A program made the translations under genes and the position numbers. This document shows positions 11,701-22,400 of a stretch of DNA of 64,000 nt, in pieces (the first letter of the stretch is position 1; the number at the start of each line of letters is the position of its first letter). Source of the stretch: Nyssa sinensis (lineage: Eukaryota > Streptophyta > Magnoliopsida > Cornales > Nyssaceae); contig CM018051.1 of NCBI GenBank assembly GCA_008638375.1, positions 34,259,740 to 34,323,739 on the forward strand. Reading direction: 5' to 3'. A model generated the notes under the pieces. That model saw nothing but the letters and a program-made list of their open reading frames with translations, had not been told where the DNA came from and did not search any database.

Positions 11701-13198
11701 TGGCTTGCCTCGTTACTGGAACCATGCAAGTTGTCCCTTTTTTAGCGATACACATGACATTGGAGGAGGGAACTGGGAAAGCCTTAACCTTGTCCATGAA
11801 GTCCATGCCAAGCACCATGGGGTAATCATCCATGGGAATGACTGAGAAATCTGCCACTCCACTCCATGAGCCGATACATAATTTTACCCCACGAACCACA
11901 CCATCGATCGATTTAGCGGCTGAGTTGACTGCTTTAAGCCACCCGCCTTCCTTGGTGATCTTGAGGCCTAGTCTCTTAGCTTCATCTGTCGCAACAAAAT
12001 TATGTGTTGCCCCTGTGTCGACCAAGGCACGAGACTTGTTCCCATTCACCACTGTGTCTACATACATAAGTCCCTTGGTCGGGGCCTTAGATGCCTCAGC
12101 CTTAGTCTTCACAGCATTTAGCATCTGGAGTGAGCTCACCCTTGTTTCCTCTCCCGCATCATCTTCCTCTTCTTGCTGAGAAGCTAGGGCATTAAGGGCC
12201 TTCCTCTTGGGACAATCCTTAATGAAATGGGGTCCATCACAAAAGTAGCACGCCTTGTTGGGCTTGGACTGATCCTTACCCTTGTCACTTTTCTTGTCCT
12301 TCCCAGAGGGCGACTTCCCCAAGTCGGACTTCCCCTTGGCTTCCTTGTCTCCCCCACCTTTCCCATAGTTGCTCTTCTGCCCCTTAGCTTTGTTATCATT
12401 CTTTTTAAACTCTATAAGTGACTCCGCAGCCGCTATAGCTGAAGACAAGGTCTGCACACTACGACGCTGCAGCTCTTGTTTAGCCCAGGGTTGGAGGCCA
12501 CTCATAAAGTAGACAAACTTATCTTCCTTGGTGATATCCGGGATTTCAAACAAGAGATTAGTGAATTGCGACACATATTCCCAGATAGTACCCTTGTGTT
12601 TAAGCCATCGAAGGCATTCTTTGGCCTCAAACCGAGCATTCTCGGGGTAGAAATGCAACTTAATATCCTACTTAAAATCATTCCAAGTCTCAAGGGTGAA
12701 CGTACCTTGCTCTATTTCAGTGCTTCGCCGTCGCCACCACAAGAGAGCATTGTCACTTAGGAACAAGGAAGTTGTCGAGATCTTGCTAGCATCATCCTCC
12801 ACACGCAAGTGCCGGAGGTACCTCTCGATGTTCCATAGGAATGTATCCAACTCCTTCGCATCCCGCTTTCCGTCATAGGCCTTGGGCTTTGGAACATCCA
12901 CCTTTGGTGCCTCACGAACCACATGAGCCCGATTGACCACTGCCTCTTTGCATAAGGCCCAATCTCCCTTCATTTCCTTAATCTCCTCACGGAACGAGGC
13001 CAGCTCTGCAAACACTTGGTCGAGTTGGCGCTGGAACTCTTGTCGAAGTGTGTCAGCCATGGAGTTCAAGGCTCCCAGTGCTTTGCCTCTAAGGTCCTCC
13101 ACCGCGGCCTCTAGAATAGCACTACTTGGGATCTCATCCTCTAGCTGCATGCCAATATCAGCCACGGCCCGTTCCATCCTCTCAAGCCGAGCCTCCAT
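8707..13198 (-). pseudogene. Gypsy gag-pol polyprotein, five interruptions
   Basis: The likely start is ATG 13198 (MEARLERME), the first ATG in the gag frame after the primer site; the stop at 8707 lies next to the polypurine tract. Visible in order: gag; a zinc knuckle [13 protein letters not shown] (about 12210-12256); protease with VDTGA (about 12010); reverse transcriptase with YLDD (about 11000); RNase H with HTDAS; integrase with its D, D and E residues and GGQTEW; and a chromodomain (YFVKWKDLPESEASWE) near the C-terminus. Breaks: an in-frame TAG near 12666; a 1-base deletion near 11245 within the NKYPIPL segment of reverse transcriptase; a TGA near 10652; a perfect 14-bp tandem duplication (10294-10321) shifting the frame in RNase H; and a TGA near 10016. 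The last Cys of the integrase HHCC finger is Tyr (CLVYQQ). The element cannot make an intact polyprotein. Confidence 0.92.
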
Positions 13199-13348
13199 AG
13201 AAGCCGCCACGTCCTTCGACTTGGACCTACCCCTCCTACCAGTGATGCGAGGATCCTCCTTTTCCTTAAGAGTAGTCTCCACAGGATCAGTGACATTCGA
13301 GGTGGTAGCTATCTCCGACGTTGCCTTAGTCACACACCTTGTAACCTT

Positions 13349-13361
13349 GGCTCTGATACCA
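13349..13361 (-). other. Primer binding site of the Gypsy element
   Basis: The minus strand reads TGGTATCAGAGCC, complementary to the 3' end of initiator-Met tRNA, two bases from the 5' LTR. Confidence 0.9.
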
Positions 13362-13363
13362 AC

Positions 13364-13815
13364 TATCACGGGCTTAATATTTCAACCCACAGCCCGTGCG
13401 GCACTCAAGCTTCACGCCTTACTCGTGAACCCTTAAGTAAGCCTTAAGCACACCACCAAGATAGGAAAGAAGGAAGCACTCTTGAACACTTAAGGAAAGT
13501 GGACTTGTATTGCACAAAGCTTTACAACTCTTGGATGCTACACTTGCTTGGATGGTTTGGCCAAATGAGGCCTCCCCCTATTTATAGGTGGTTGGAGAGT
13601 TCTAGATATTCTCTAGAAACTTCTCACCTCCTCAAATGGAACATTCCCACCTCCTTAAATAGAACATTCTAGATACGAGTATGTACATGAATATTTAAGA
13701 ATTCTCTAGACTAATCTAGGTTCCCTTTTATCTAGAGCTGTGTATAATTCTCTAGAAGCTTCTAGAAACTTGCCCAACTAGGTAGGGTCTATTTATTTGT
13801 ATGCGGGCCGTGTCA
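13364..13815 (-). repeat. 5' LTR of the Gypsy element
   Basis: 452 bp, homologous to 8277-8695. Its inner end is TA instead of CA (GCCCGTGATA). It carries an extra 33 bp near 13645-13678 that looks like a local duplication of the CACCTCCTCAAATGGAACATTC segment. Confidence 0.93.
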
Positions 13816-13819
13816 TAAG

Positions 13820-13890
13820 GCAAGGATGGTAAGGTGATAAAAGTCAGAAGGCATTAAACAAGGAAGAGTGTTGTAGAAACTGCATAGAGT

Positions 13891-13935
<45 letters not shown>

Positions 13936-15246
13936 CCTCAGTAGCAACTTAAGTTGTTTTGTATCAGGTAGACATGTATGTTAATTGTGGAAACTACTTA
14001 CATATGTATTTGAATCAGGTACACTAGTATTTGAGATGGAACTATATGATTGTAAAGTGAACTTCAGATAGTTATAAGGTTTGAAATTTTAGTTGCTCTA
14101 ATCAGATGTTATTGCAATGCTAGTTTTATTGTTGAGATATACAGGTGTTGCTTCCATTGTTACATTATTATATTCAAGTTTGCAACTCATTTGACTCTAC
14201 TTTGAGGCTTATGGTCAGAGGCATTTCGTATTCTACATAAGGTAGGATTCGGGATATGACACCCACCCCCTACTCTACTCATCATCCTTGTCACCATCAT
14301 TATCATCATCATGTATGGTATATTGCATGACATATATACATGTAGAGTTTCCAATCTGAGTTCAAGCTTCAAGCTACCCAATTAATGCGTCGTAATATAG
14401 CCATACGAGTTATGGGTATGAGAGTTGTTCTTTGGCTAATATGAGTTATATACTCAACGCTGAGAAGTCTTACACCAGTTTGAAAGTGATTTTAAAATTG
14501 GTGCAAATTTCACAATATTTAGGTGCAACTAATATAACGTGAGACTTACACCACACGTTATAATAGTTACACCCGAATGTTATAAGAGTTGCACTCAAAC
14601 AAATTTTTTTTTTTAGCTATTATTGATCTAACTCTAGATCTGATTCTTTCCCATCACCATTCACCACTAGTCTAACCTCATTTGTCATCACACTCATTAC
14701 CGTCGCCACCACCACTCTTCTTTCTCATTGCTACTACCTCCATCATGTCTAAAACCACCCCTCTCAAAGCTTCAATGCTCCCTATGCTCCAAAGATTTTA
14801 AAACAATAACTTCAATCTAAAGCGGTGTGGTGTAGTGGTGTAGTGGTGAGAGTAGTGTTAGGGTTAGGGTAAAATGAAAGAGGAAAAAGAGAAAAAAGGA
14901 AAAAGGAGAAATGAGAGTTAGGATTAAATTATAAATTTAACAAACTTGTTTGACTATTAAAATGGTTATTCAATCACACAAAATATAAGAAAGAAAAAGT
15001 CGATATATTTCTAATTTTGTTGATGTCTTGCTAATTTCTCTCACTAAGATGCCATCATTTTAAAAAATCAACCTACACTTGAGTTATTCCTAAATATGTC
15101 ACAAAAGTGACTAAATCATAATTCCTTGCAATAAAAAAAATATACAAAAATGCAATCAAACAATCAAACAAACAACAATCTGGATAAAAAATAGGAACAA
15201 ATACTAAAAATTTCATAAAATAAAATTTTCAAAACAAAACATCCAT
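13820..15246. other. Noncoding AT-rich DNA, possible LTR remnant end at 14261
   Basis: No gene was seen. It holds a long (TA)n run (13893-13933), a possible LTR terminus GGATTCGGGATATGACA ending at 14261 whose left partner was not found, and a small hairpin ATAACGTG / CACGTTAT (14534-14561). Confidence 0.45.
13893..13933. repeat. (TA)n microsatellite
   Basis: About 20 uninterrupted TA units. Confidence 0.95.
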
Positions 15247-15573
15247 GATACATTTTTTTATCTAAAAAATAAAAAAAAAATTTAATATAAAAAAGTTCAA
15301 TTGTTAACTTTCATCGTAACACCATTAAAAAATATTATTGATTTAATATTTTAAAATTTGTTGTATAAAGTATCTAGATAAATAAAAAATGTTATGTTAT
15401 TTTTAGATTAAAAAATTTATTGTATTTATTATTTAATAGTTTTTAAATGTATTTTGAAGATTATTTTGATCTAATTAATAATATTTTTTTAACGGTATTA
15501 AGATAATAGTTAACAATTAAACTTTTTTATATTAAATTTTTTTTTTAGATCTTTTAACTAAAAAAAATATATC
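15247..15573. mobile_element. Foldback / MITE-like element with long terminal inverted repeats
   Basis: The left arm (15247-about 15357) is the imperfect reverse complement of the right arm (about 15463-15573). Both begin GATAYATTTTTTT and share a long common block around TTTAATATAAAAAAGTT and ATTGTTAACT. About 100 bp of AT-rich DNA separates the arms. There is no ORF. A target duplication was not resolved. Confidence 0.7.
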
Positions 15574-16726
15574 AAGCACTCTTTAGATTATAAAAAATTA
15601 TTTAAAAAACTTTCTAATATTTTTTCCTAAAAATAAACCAAAGATAAGTCAATGTACCAAAAACAAAATAAGAAATAACCATGTAAAAATAGCTTACAAT
15701 ATGAAATGACACCAACTCAAGATCACAGTAACTAATGATGAAATAGTCACTGAAAAAAAAATTCCATCAATAATGCACTAAGATATGTTGAAAACCTAGA
15801 TCGAAACTCTCTAGGAATGATCACACTATCTTAGACGATGAAATTTCCGAAAATGGTCAAAACGGAAACAATGTGTGAATCACGCGGGCCTATTAGAAAA
15901 CAGGTGTATTTTTTAAAATAATTATTATTTTCTATCAAGAATATTAAAATTAAACAAAAAATTAATACAATTAAGTAAAAAAATAATTGTTTTCCCTCTC
16001 TTTTTGGTGACATATCTTCTTTTTCTTTTAAGAGTTGCCAAAAAAAAACAATTGTTGTTTTACAAATGCACGAAAAGCTCTCCGAACACCCATTTATTAG
16101 TCCTTGTGATAAAAACTCTCACACGGAGGAATCATAACCTGGATGTTGCTGCTCTTAAACTGTACTTGTATAAGTTTTGAAAAATTAAAAACCAACACAA
16201 GAAATTCCGCCTTCAGCCTTCCTAAATATTTTCAGCTTCTGCCTGCCCACCTATAAAAATATATAGATGGACACCGTTTTCTCATGAATTTCAATGCCCT
16301 TTTCATGCCATCAATATATTACATCCTCACTGGGGTGGGGTTGGGCTATGCTTAATTAATATTACCAAACCATCAAAACCCATCTCATCCCAATACACAC
16401 ACACACACACACAGATCTCATGATAAAAAAAAATATAAAAATCATAACAAAAATTAATGGAATATATATTATATCAGCAACAATTTAAAAAAAAAAAAAC
16501 ATGAACAAATCTGTATCAATCGTCTCTGCCGCGTATCAAGCATGATCCATCTAAAAGAAAATTGAGCAACTAATAAATCCACCACCAAATGTTACATATA
16601 TCCAACCTATACTTGAGTAATGGTTCGAGTCCCATTATTATTTTTTCTACCAAAATGTAAGAATTGATTGACAAACAACTACGAATTACCCCCAACCATC
16701 CTTGTTGCAGACGCTCCATCAGATTC
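15574..16726. other. AT-rich intergenic DNA downstream of PRA1
   Basis: No gene was seen. Contents are a (CA)n tract near 16398-16412, poly-A runs, and a lone B-box match GGTTCGAGTCC at 16622-16632. The last part is probably the PRA1 3' UTR. Confidence 0.5.
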
Positions 16727-17383
16727 TCAGACACGTGCCGACCCGGCAGCATTCGAGGCGGCACCGCCGAGGAAAGACAGGAATCCAGTAGCAGCGGGTT
16801 CTTGTTCATCGAGAAATAGATCCTCTGGAACCCTAAATGCGCCGTGGGCACAAACAACAGCTAATCCGATCATTAGTGCAGAGATGAGGACAGATCCGAC
16901 CCTGGTGAGAAAGATCACAACCACACTCGACACGATCAAGATGCCTAGGGTTTCTCTTTCGGAGAATGTTCGGCCGAATATGACGAGCGGCGGATCGGAG
17001 GGGCGGAAAAGGTAAAGGAAAAGCCAGGCAGCGAGGAGGCCGAGCAAGAGGAGTAGAGAGAAAGGGTTGGTGAGAAGAGAAACGGCGAGGACGACGGCTA
17101 GTAGAGACATGTAGTTCACGCGGAAATACGAGTAGTTCTTGCGGATCCGCAGGGTAGCTTCGGAGAAGGACTCGGGTTTCGAGAAGGCGGACCGATCAAC
17201 GAGCTCAGACCACGGGCGGCGTTGCGAGAGGCCATTGCGGACGGTTTCGGTAATGTGGGTGATGAATGCACGGAAGGCCGGGGTGTCGATCGGTGGCTGA
17301 GATTGGACGCCGCCGGCTGCGCCAGTGGTGGTGGTGGTCGGGAGATTTGTGATTGGGAGGATTGGAGGGGATGATGAAGCCAT
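16727..17383 (-). CDS. PRA1 family protein (prenylated Rab acceptor type, B group)
   Basis: This single-exon gene encodes 218 residues. PRA1 proteins are ER/Golgi/endosome membrane proteins that bind prenylated Rab GTPases and act in vesicle traffic (family knowledge). What is seen: a low-complexity Pro/Thr N-terminus (residues 1-35); a conserved soluble segment with RPWSELVDRSAFSKPES (56-72) and RIRKNYSYFRVNY (79-91); and two hydrophobic blocks (about 92-126 and 145-182), each long enough for a hairpin of two membrane passes, separated by a short polar loop (FRPSDPP). The C-terminal tail is acidic (PEDLFLDEQE). The start at 17383 (MASSSPP) matches the family length. The frame stays open upstream to an ATG at 17581, but that extension runs through the CT repeat and encodes Ser-Leu repeats, so it is treated as 5' UTR. 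No defects were seen. Confidence 0.93.
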   Translation of the reverse strand: MASSSPPILPITNLPTTTTTGAAGGVQSQPPIDTPAFRAFITHITETVRNGLSQRRPWSELVDRSAFSKPESFSEATLRIRKNYSYFRVNYMSLLAVVLAVSLLTNPFSLLLLLGLLAAWLFLYLFRPSDPPLVIFGRTFSERETLGILIVSSVVVIFLTRVGSVLISALMIGLAVVCAHGAFRVPEDLFLDEQEPAATGFLSFLGGAASNAAGSARV

Positions 17384-17454
17384 GCTTGATGTTGCAGAGG
17401 ATGTGATTCGGAGAAAAATTTTGGGAAGGAATTCAAGGGAGGTTTCTCTAAATT

Positions 17455-17488
<34 letters not shown>
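17455..17488 (-). promoter_or_regulatory. (CT)n tract in the presumed PRA1 5' UTR
   Basis: On the coding strand a CT dinucleotide run lies about 75-105 bp upstream of the ATG, preceded by three ATCTCG-type repeats. CT/GA tracts near plant start sites are common and can bind BPC-type factors (family knowledge; not demonstrated here). Confidence 0.5.
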
Positions 17489-17490
<2 letters not shown>

Positions 17491-18076
17491 GAGATCGAGA
17501 TCGGGAGGAAATATAGCGCATATGGAGAAAGTTAGATGAGAGGAACGTTATTGCGTTGTCCTCCTCATCGTTAAGACTCAAGTATTGGACGATCGATAGA
17601 GAAACTTCGTCGGTGGATCTATGGTCCTTCCATTGTCAAAGGAGAACCAATAATATGCTACCACGTCAAGATTTGCTATTGATGAATGAAATGCATGTAT
17701 TTGTCAAAAATCTAAATAAAAAAACGTCCTACAAATTCGTGTATTAAAAGCAAATTCATCTTCCTTTTTCTAATATAAAATTGTATATAATTTTCTATTG
17801 GGGTTTCAAGAATAAAAAATTAATAATTTTGAAAAATGTATCTGTTTTTAAGCCAATTTTCTAATTTATTTTTTAACAACTTTGTAAAATTAAATTTATT
17901 TTTAAAACAAATTGAAAATCACCTGCTAAACGCGTTTTGTGGATTAAGGTGTGTAGGCTATCATTTATACTACATGTCATAAACTTATTTGCATATTCAT
18001 GAAAAAACTTCATCTATCCTTCTCAAGTTTTTTCGGCCCTCAATTCTTCATTGAAATCCTCTGGGCCTAAAGGCAG
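17489..18076. other. PRA1 upstream intergenic region
   Basis: AT-rich noncoding DNA. It presumably holds the PRA1 promoter, but no element can be named with confidence. Confidence 0.45.
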
Positions 18077-18585
18077 GTAAAAAGTTTGCATTCAGCCCAA
18101 TGACAGTCCATGTCAAAGGGAGGCCCAAGTGAACAATATTGCTCGGCACATCATCAACCTAGAAAAAAAAAAAATAAATAACATTTTATTCGACGGTAAG
18201 AAGCCTGAAGGCAGACAACCAGCCATGGCAATTAGAAATCAAACCCACAATATGGAACCCCAAATCCATCGATTCCCTGATGGAAGAACCTCTGAAATGA
18301 GATTTCAAATCAGTTACATCTGGGTAGGGCATTTTTCAACATAATGGAATGAGGTGGCTATAAACTTCAAAATGAAATATCCATGAAACTAGGGGCGATC
18401 CAAAAAACTTGGATAAATGAATCCACCGAGATCTCATCATGCCACACAATTTCCCCAACAATAATGGACATCAAAACACCTAAAACCCAGATACGAACTA
18501 GATCATGAAGCTGTTGATGGTACAAGTCTCTGTTTTGGATTTCTCAATGGGCATCATTCCCAGAATAGAGAAAAAAAACAAACAA

Positions 18586-18612
18586 AAGAGTGGGAGGGGG
18601 GTGGGGTGGGTT
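18586..18612 (+). other. G-rich tract, possible G-quadruplex
   Basis: Four G runs of three or more within about 20 bases (GGGAGGGGGGTGGGGTGGG). The homologous site in the other duplicate (about 61421-61440) is also G-rich. Confidence 0.4.
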
Positions 18613-19470
18613 TTAAATTTGGAATTTCATTTTCTACATTTCTGACTAAATAACAAAGGCATAGTAGGACCATTCTCCAAACACCACACTACGAAAAGGA
18701 ATTATCATCCACCAGAAAACAGAAAGCATGTATATGGGGAGAAGAGGGAAGAATTTCATGCTTCAAAGTCTGCCAAGAAATAATGCCTTTAGGGTTCAAA
18801 TAAGAATACAGACAGTTTGAAAATCAAAAGATATTCTTTCTTAAAACAAAAATCTCAAAATACCACAAGAAATTTTTGTTTCAAACAAAACCTCAAAACT
18901 CCGTACATCCTTTAATTTATTTATTTTTTATTGGTTCGTATATCCTCTATGGCAAAGGAGTGAAAATCTGAAATATCAAGGAAAAATATTTAGACAAAAT
19001 TTACTGCTACTGCTACAGGATGATTGACAAATTCCCTCTATATAGGACTAAAGGGAACAACATCTAAAAGGAGCATACCGAACCTGAACTGATAGAATTA
19101 GTAGAGCAGTTATATTAGAAATTTTTTGAAGAGTAAAAAAAAAAAACTGAGGGGGTACTGCCCCCTGGATCCTTAGTAGCTGTGTCCCTAGGTAACATAT
19201 GATGTCAATGGCCAACACCATGTCGTTAGACCATTATAGTACCTTACTTTTCTGGAGAAAGTTCACCAAAATGTTGTCAAGATTGCTTGACATCATTATA
19301 AAAAGATGCAAAAAAGGAAGGCACATGCACAGCCACAAAATATATAATATTCTTCCTAGTATTACTACAGTAGTTATAATACCAAATTATCAGACAAATA
19401 AATTTAAAGTTGCCTCCATGCATGACATCCATTTCATGAGAAATTCATCAAGACAACACACCAGAAGTGA

Positions 19471-22400
19471 TTAGAAGGTGGACCCGTTACATCCGAAGTT
19501 GGAGCCCTGGAAAAACAAACGAAGCCATCAGTACAATCAAAAACGGCAGCAAATTACCTAAAACAACTCCCAACAAAAGCATGGAACATTAAAAAAAAAA
19601 AAAAAAAAAAAAAGATAAAAGCAAATAAAGAAAAAAGGTACTTTAGAAATCTAGAGATGATAAAAGCTTGGTTCATGGTATAAAACAGTAAAGTTTTATT
19701 TACATGATCTAGCACTGGTGTAAAACATGCAGACATTTGCATATTCTTGGCTTTCATGTGCCTAAACAAACAGGAAGAGTGTAATAAGAAGACACCAATG
19801 ACCAACAAATCATAAAGTTGAGATAGCTTGCCTTGACGTCATAGAATTTCAGAAAAATTCGTGACTTTGGAACAGACAACTTGGTTTCAAGTAATGCGGC
19901 AATTCCAGCACTCAGCTTCTTGTTTATATCAGGGCCAAGTCCCCCAATGGACAACAACTCGGCATAGGCTGCTGGCTGCTCAGTCCCACCGAAGGCGATG
20001 GGCACCGATCCCTTCAACACGATCATCACACGCTGCATAACATCAACACGAGTTGTTAATTGTTTCTGAAATTGAATAATTTGAAGCTAAAACTACCACG
20101 TCTTTTTAGGAAGGGGGAAAATGAGGAATACAAACAATTCAAAGCAAAATTCAAAAGCGTTATATTTGCAGAAACAGAAAATCATGGTTTTAATGTAACA
20201 CCAAGGATCTGTCTAATTCAGTAAACCAAATTCCCAATCCAAGAATTACGTTTGTTAGTTTTAGAAGATGAAAGCCTCGTCCAACACTAGTAAAGCAATA
20301 GGCTTTGTTTCATTTAACATGAGTTGGGAACTTATTGACAGAATCATATCTTCCCCAAATTATGGGTTGCATAAAATCAGGGATTTTTTATTTTAGGCAT
20401 CTGTTATCATAGAATATTTTCATTATTTGTAAACTTCCATACTTAGTTCCATTGTACATCTATATATTTTGTGAAGCAGAATACAGAAAATATACACACA
20501 AAATTATTCAATTCCTTATTTTTAACATGGTATTAGAGCCTCCTTCCCTCTAATTTTCTTCTATTTTTTTCTGCTCTCTGCCGCGCCGCCCTTGGTATAT
20601 CAGTTGCCCCTCACATTTTGCGCCTCATCTTTGCGCAACCACAACAACTTTTCTCCTCTTTTTTCTTCTTCTCTTCTTTCTTTTCTCTTTCTTTCCATCC
20701 CAGCCGCCTTTGTTGACTTTATTTCCTTTGCTACTATTTTTTTTCTTCCCTTTTGTTCCTTCTGCGCCATTTTTTCTTCTTTCTTTGCTTCTCTGCTTCG
20801 TGTGCCGCTCAAGCAAAGCCAGGGCTGAATCAACCAACCCAATCCTCCCTTCTCCTTACCTTCTTCATCCCTCAGATTCACCAAGCTTAACTCTAGTCAA
20901 TGGACTTCTCACCGGTGACAACTACCCTCAATGGCAAAGAGCCATGACACGAGCCCTCAATGCCAAAAACAAACTTGGTTTTGTTGATGGTACCCTCAAA
21001 CGCCCTGACCCTACCATACCCGAATACACCCAATGGAAGCAAACAAAGGATATGGTACTTACCTAGATCCTCAATTCTATCAGCCCCTCTTTTGCCACTT
21101 CTCTTGAATACCATACCGACCCACGTGATGTTTAGGTTGATCTTTCCTCCCGATTCTCTCATGACAATAATCTCCAGATTTATCAACTCAAATAGACCCT
21201 TTCTTCCCTACAACAAACCACCAATTCAGTCCATGATTACTACAACCGCATGAAAGAAATTTGGGATGAACTTGGTCACCTCCAACAGAGCATTGACCTT
21301 AAAGCCTTGCAGCAGCAAGCTGATGATGAAAAGGTGTTCCAGTTCCTCCTAGGTCTCAACGATTCCTTCGCCTCACTCCGCACTCAAATCTTGGCCATGG
21401 ATCCACTTCCACCCATTGGCAAAGTCTTCTCCATTCTATTTTAGGAAGAACAGTAAAGGCTGCTCAACATTCGCCCATCTTCATTGGAAACCATAGCCAT
21501 GGCCGTCCGACCTGGTAGGCACCCAAAATCTTCATTCAAGTGCACGACTTGAGGCAAAGAAGGACATACCCAAGATCATTGTTGGACCATCGTGGGTTAC
21601 CCTCCTGGTCGCAACCCGAAATCGACGAAACAACCTTCCATTCTTGGTTAGCCTCCATCTAGCGTCAACCAGATTGCCGTGGCTCCATCGTCTTCGAGTC
21701 CGGTACCTAGCTTGTCACCAGAGTTATACCAGAAACTTCTCAACATGCTCGCGCCATCCCCATCTCCGATCAAGTCCTCTTCAATCAACTTCATTGGTAA
21801 TCTCTTCTCCCCTCAACTTAATTTTCCTTTCAATCGGCGCCTCCATTGGCTGGTAGACAGTGGCGCGAGCCACCATATCTGCCATTACAAGGATGCTTTC
21901 ACCGATCTATAACCCCGCCTAACTCCCCATTCCATTCGGCTTCCCACGGGTCAGGATATCCCCGCCGAGGGTCTTGGCACTTGTATTCTCTCCTCATCTC
22001 TTACTCTTACTCAAGTCTATTTTGTTCTTGTTTTAACCTTTAATTTATTATCTGTTTCCCAAATTGCCCTTCAAAATTCTTACACTATTATTTTTTCTTC
22101 TCATAATTGTTTCTTTCAAGACCCACAATCGATGAAGCTGATTTGAGTGGGTGATCTATGCAATGGGCTTTATGTGTACCGTCCCGAACCCCCTATGGTT
22201 TTTGCTGCTCAATCCACTGCTAATAAGACTCTATGGCATCAACGTCTAGGTCATCCCTCTAGTTTTACTATTCCTAATGTTTTAGACTCCCCTTATATTC
22301 TTTCTGATTATAATGTTTGTGCTCGTTTAAAGCACACAAGATTACCATTTCCCAAATTTGCTAATAAAAGTGTTTATGCTTTTAATTGAATTTTTTTGTG

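Larger units (their letters stand above)
8277..13815 (-). mobile_element. Ty3/Gypsy chromovirus (Reina-like), complete, 5539 bp, inactive
   Basis: On the minus strand the order is 5' LTR (13364-13815), primer binding site complementary to initiator-Met tRNA (13349-13361), gag, protease, reverse transcriptase, RNase H, integrase, chromodomain, polypurine tract (8696-8711) and 3' LTR (8277-8695). TAAG flanks both ends (8273-8276 and 13816-13819), a 4-bp target duplication. The small size, roughly 430-bp LTRs and C-terminal chromodomain fit the Reina group of chromoviruses (inferred from family knowledge). The LTRs differ at about 11 aligned positions, nearly all transitions, plus a 33-bp length difference. 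Confidence 0.92.

Noticed and set aside
14200..14261. A further solo LTR ending at 14261
   Set aside because: The terminus looks right (TTCGGGATATGACA), but no left end or target duplication could be matched, so no element is called.
16622..16632. tRNA gene suggested by GGTTCGAGTCC
   Set aside because: There is no A-box at the right distance and no cloverleaf. An isolated 11-base match is weak.
17384..17581. In-frame N-terminal extension of the PRA1 protein
   Set aside because: It runs through the CT repeat and gives Ser-Leu repeats. The family's usual N-terminus and length fit the ATG at 17383.
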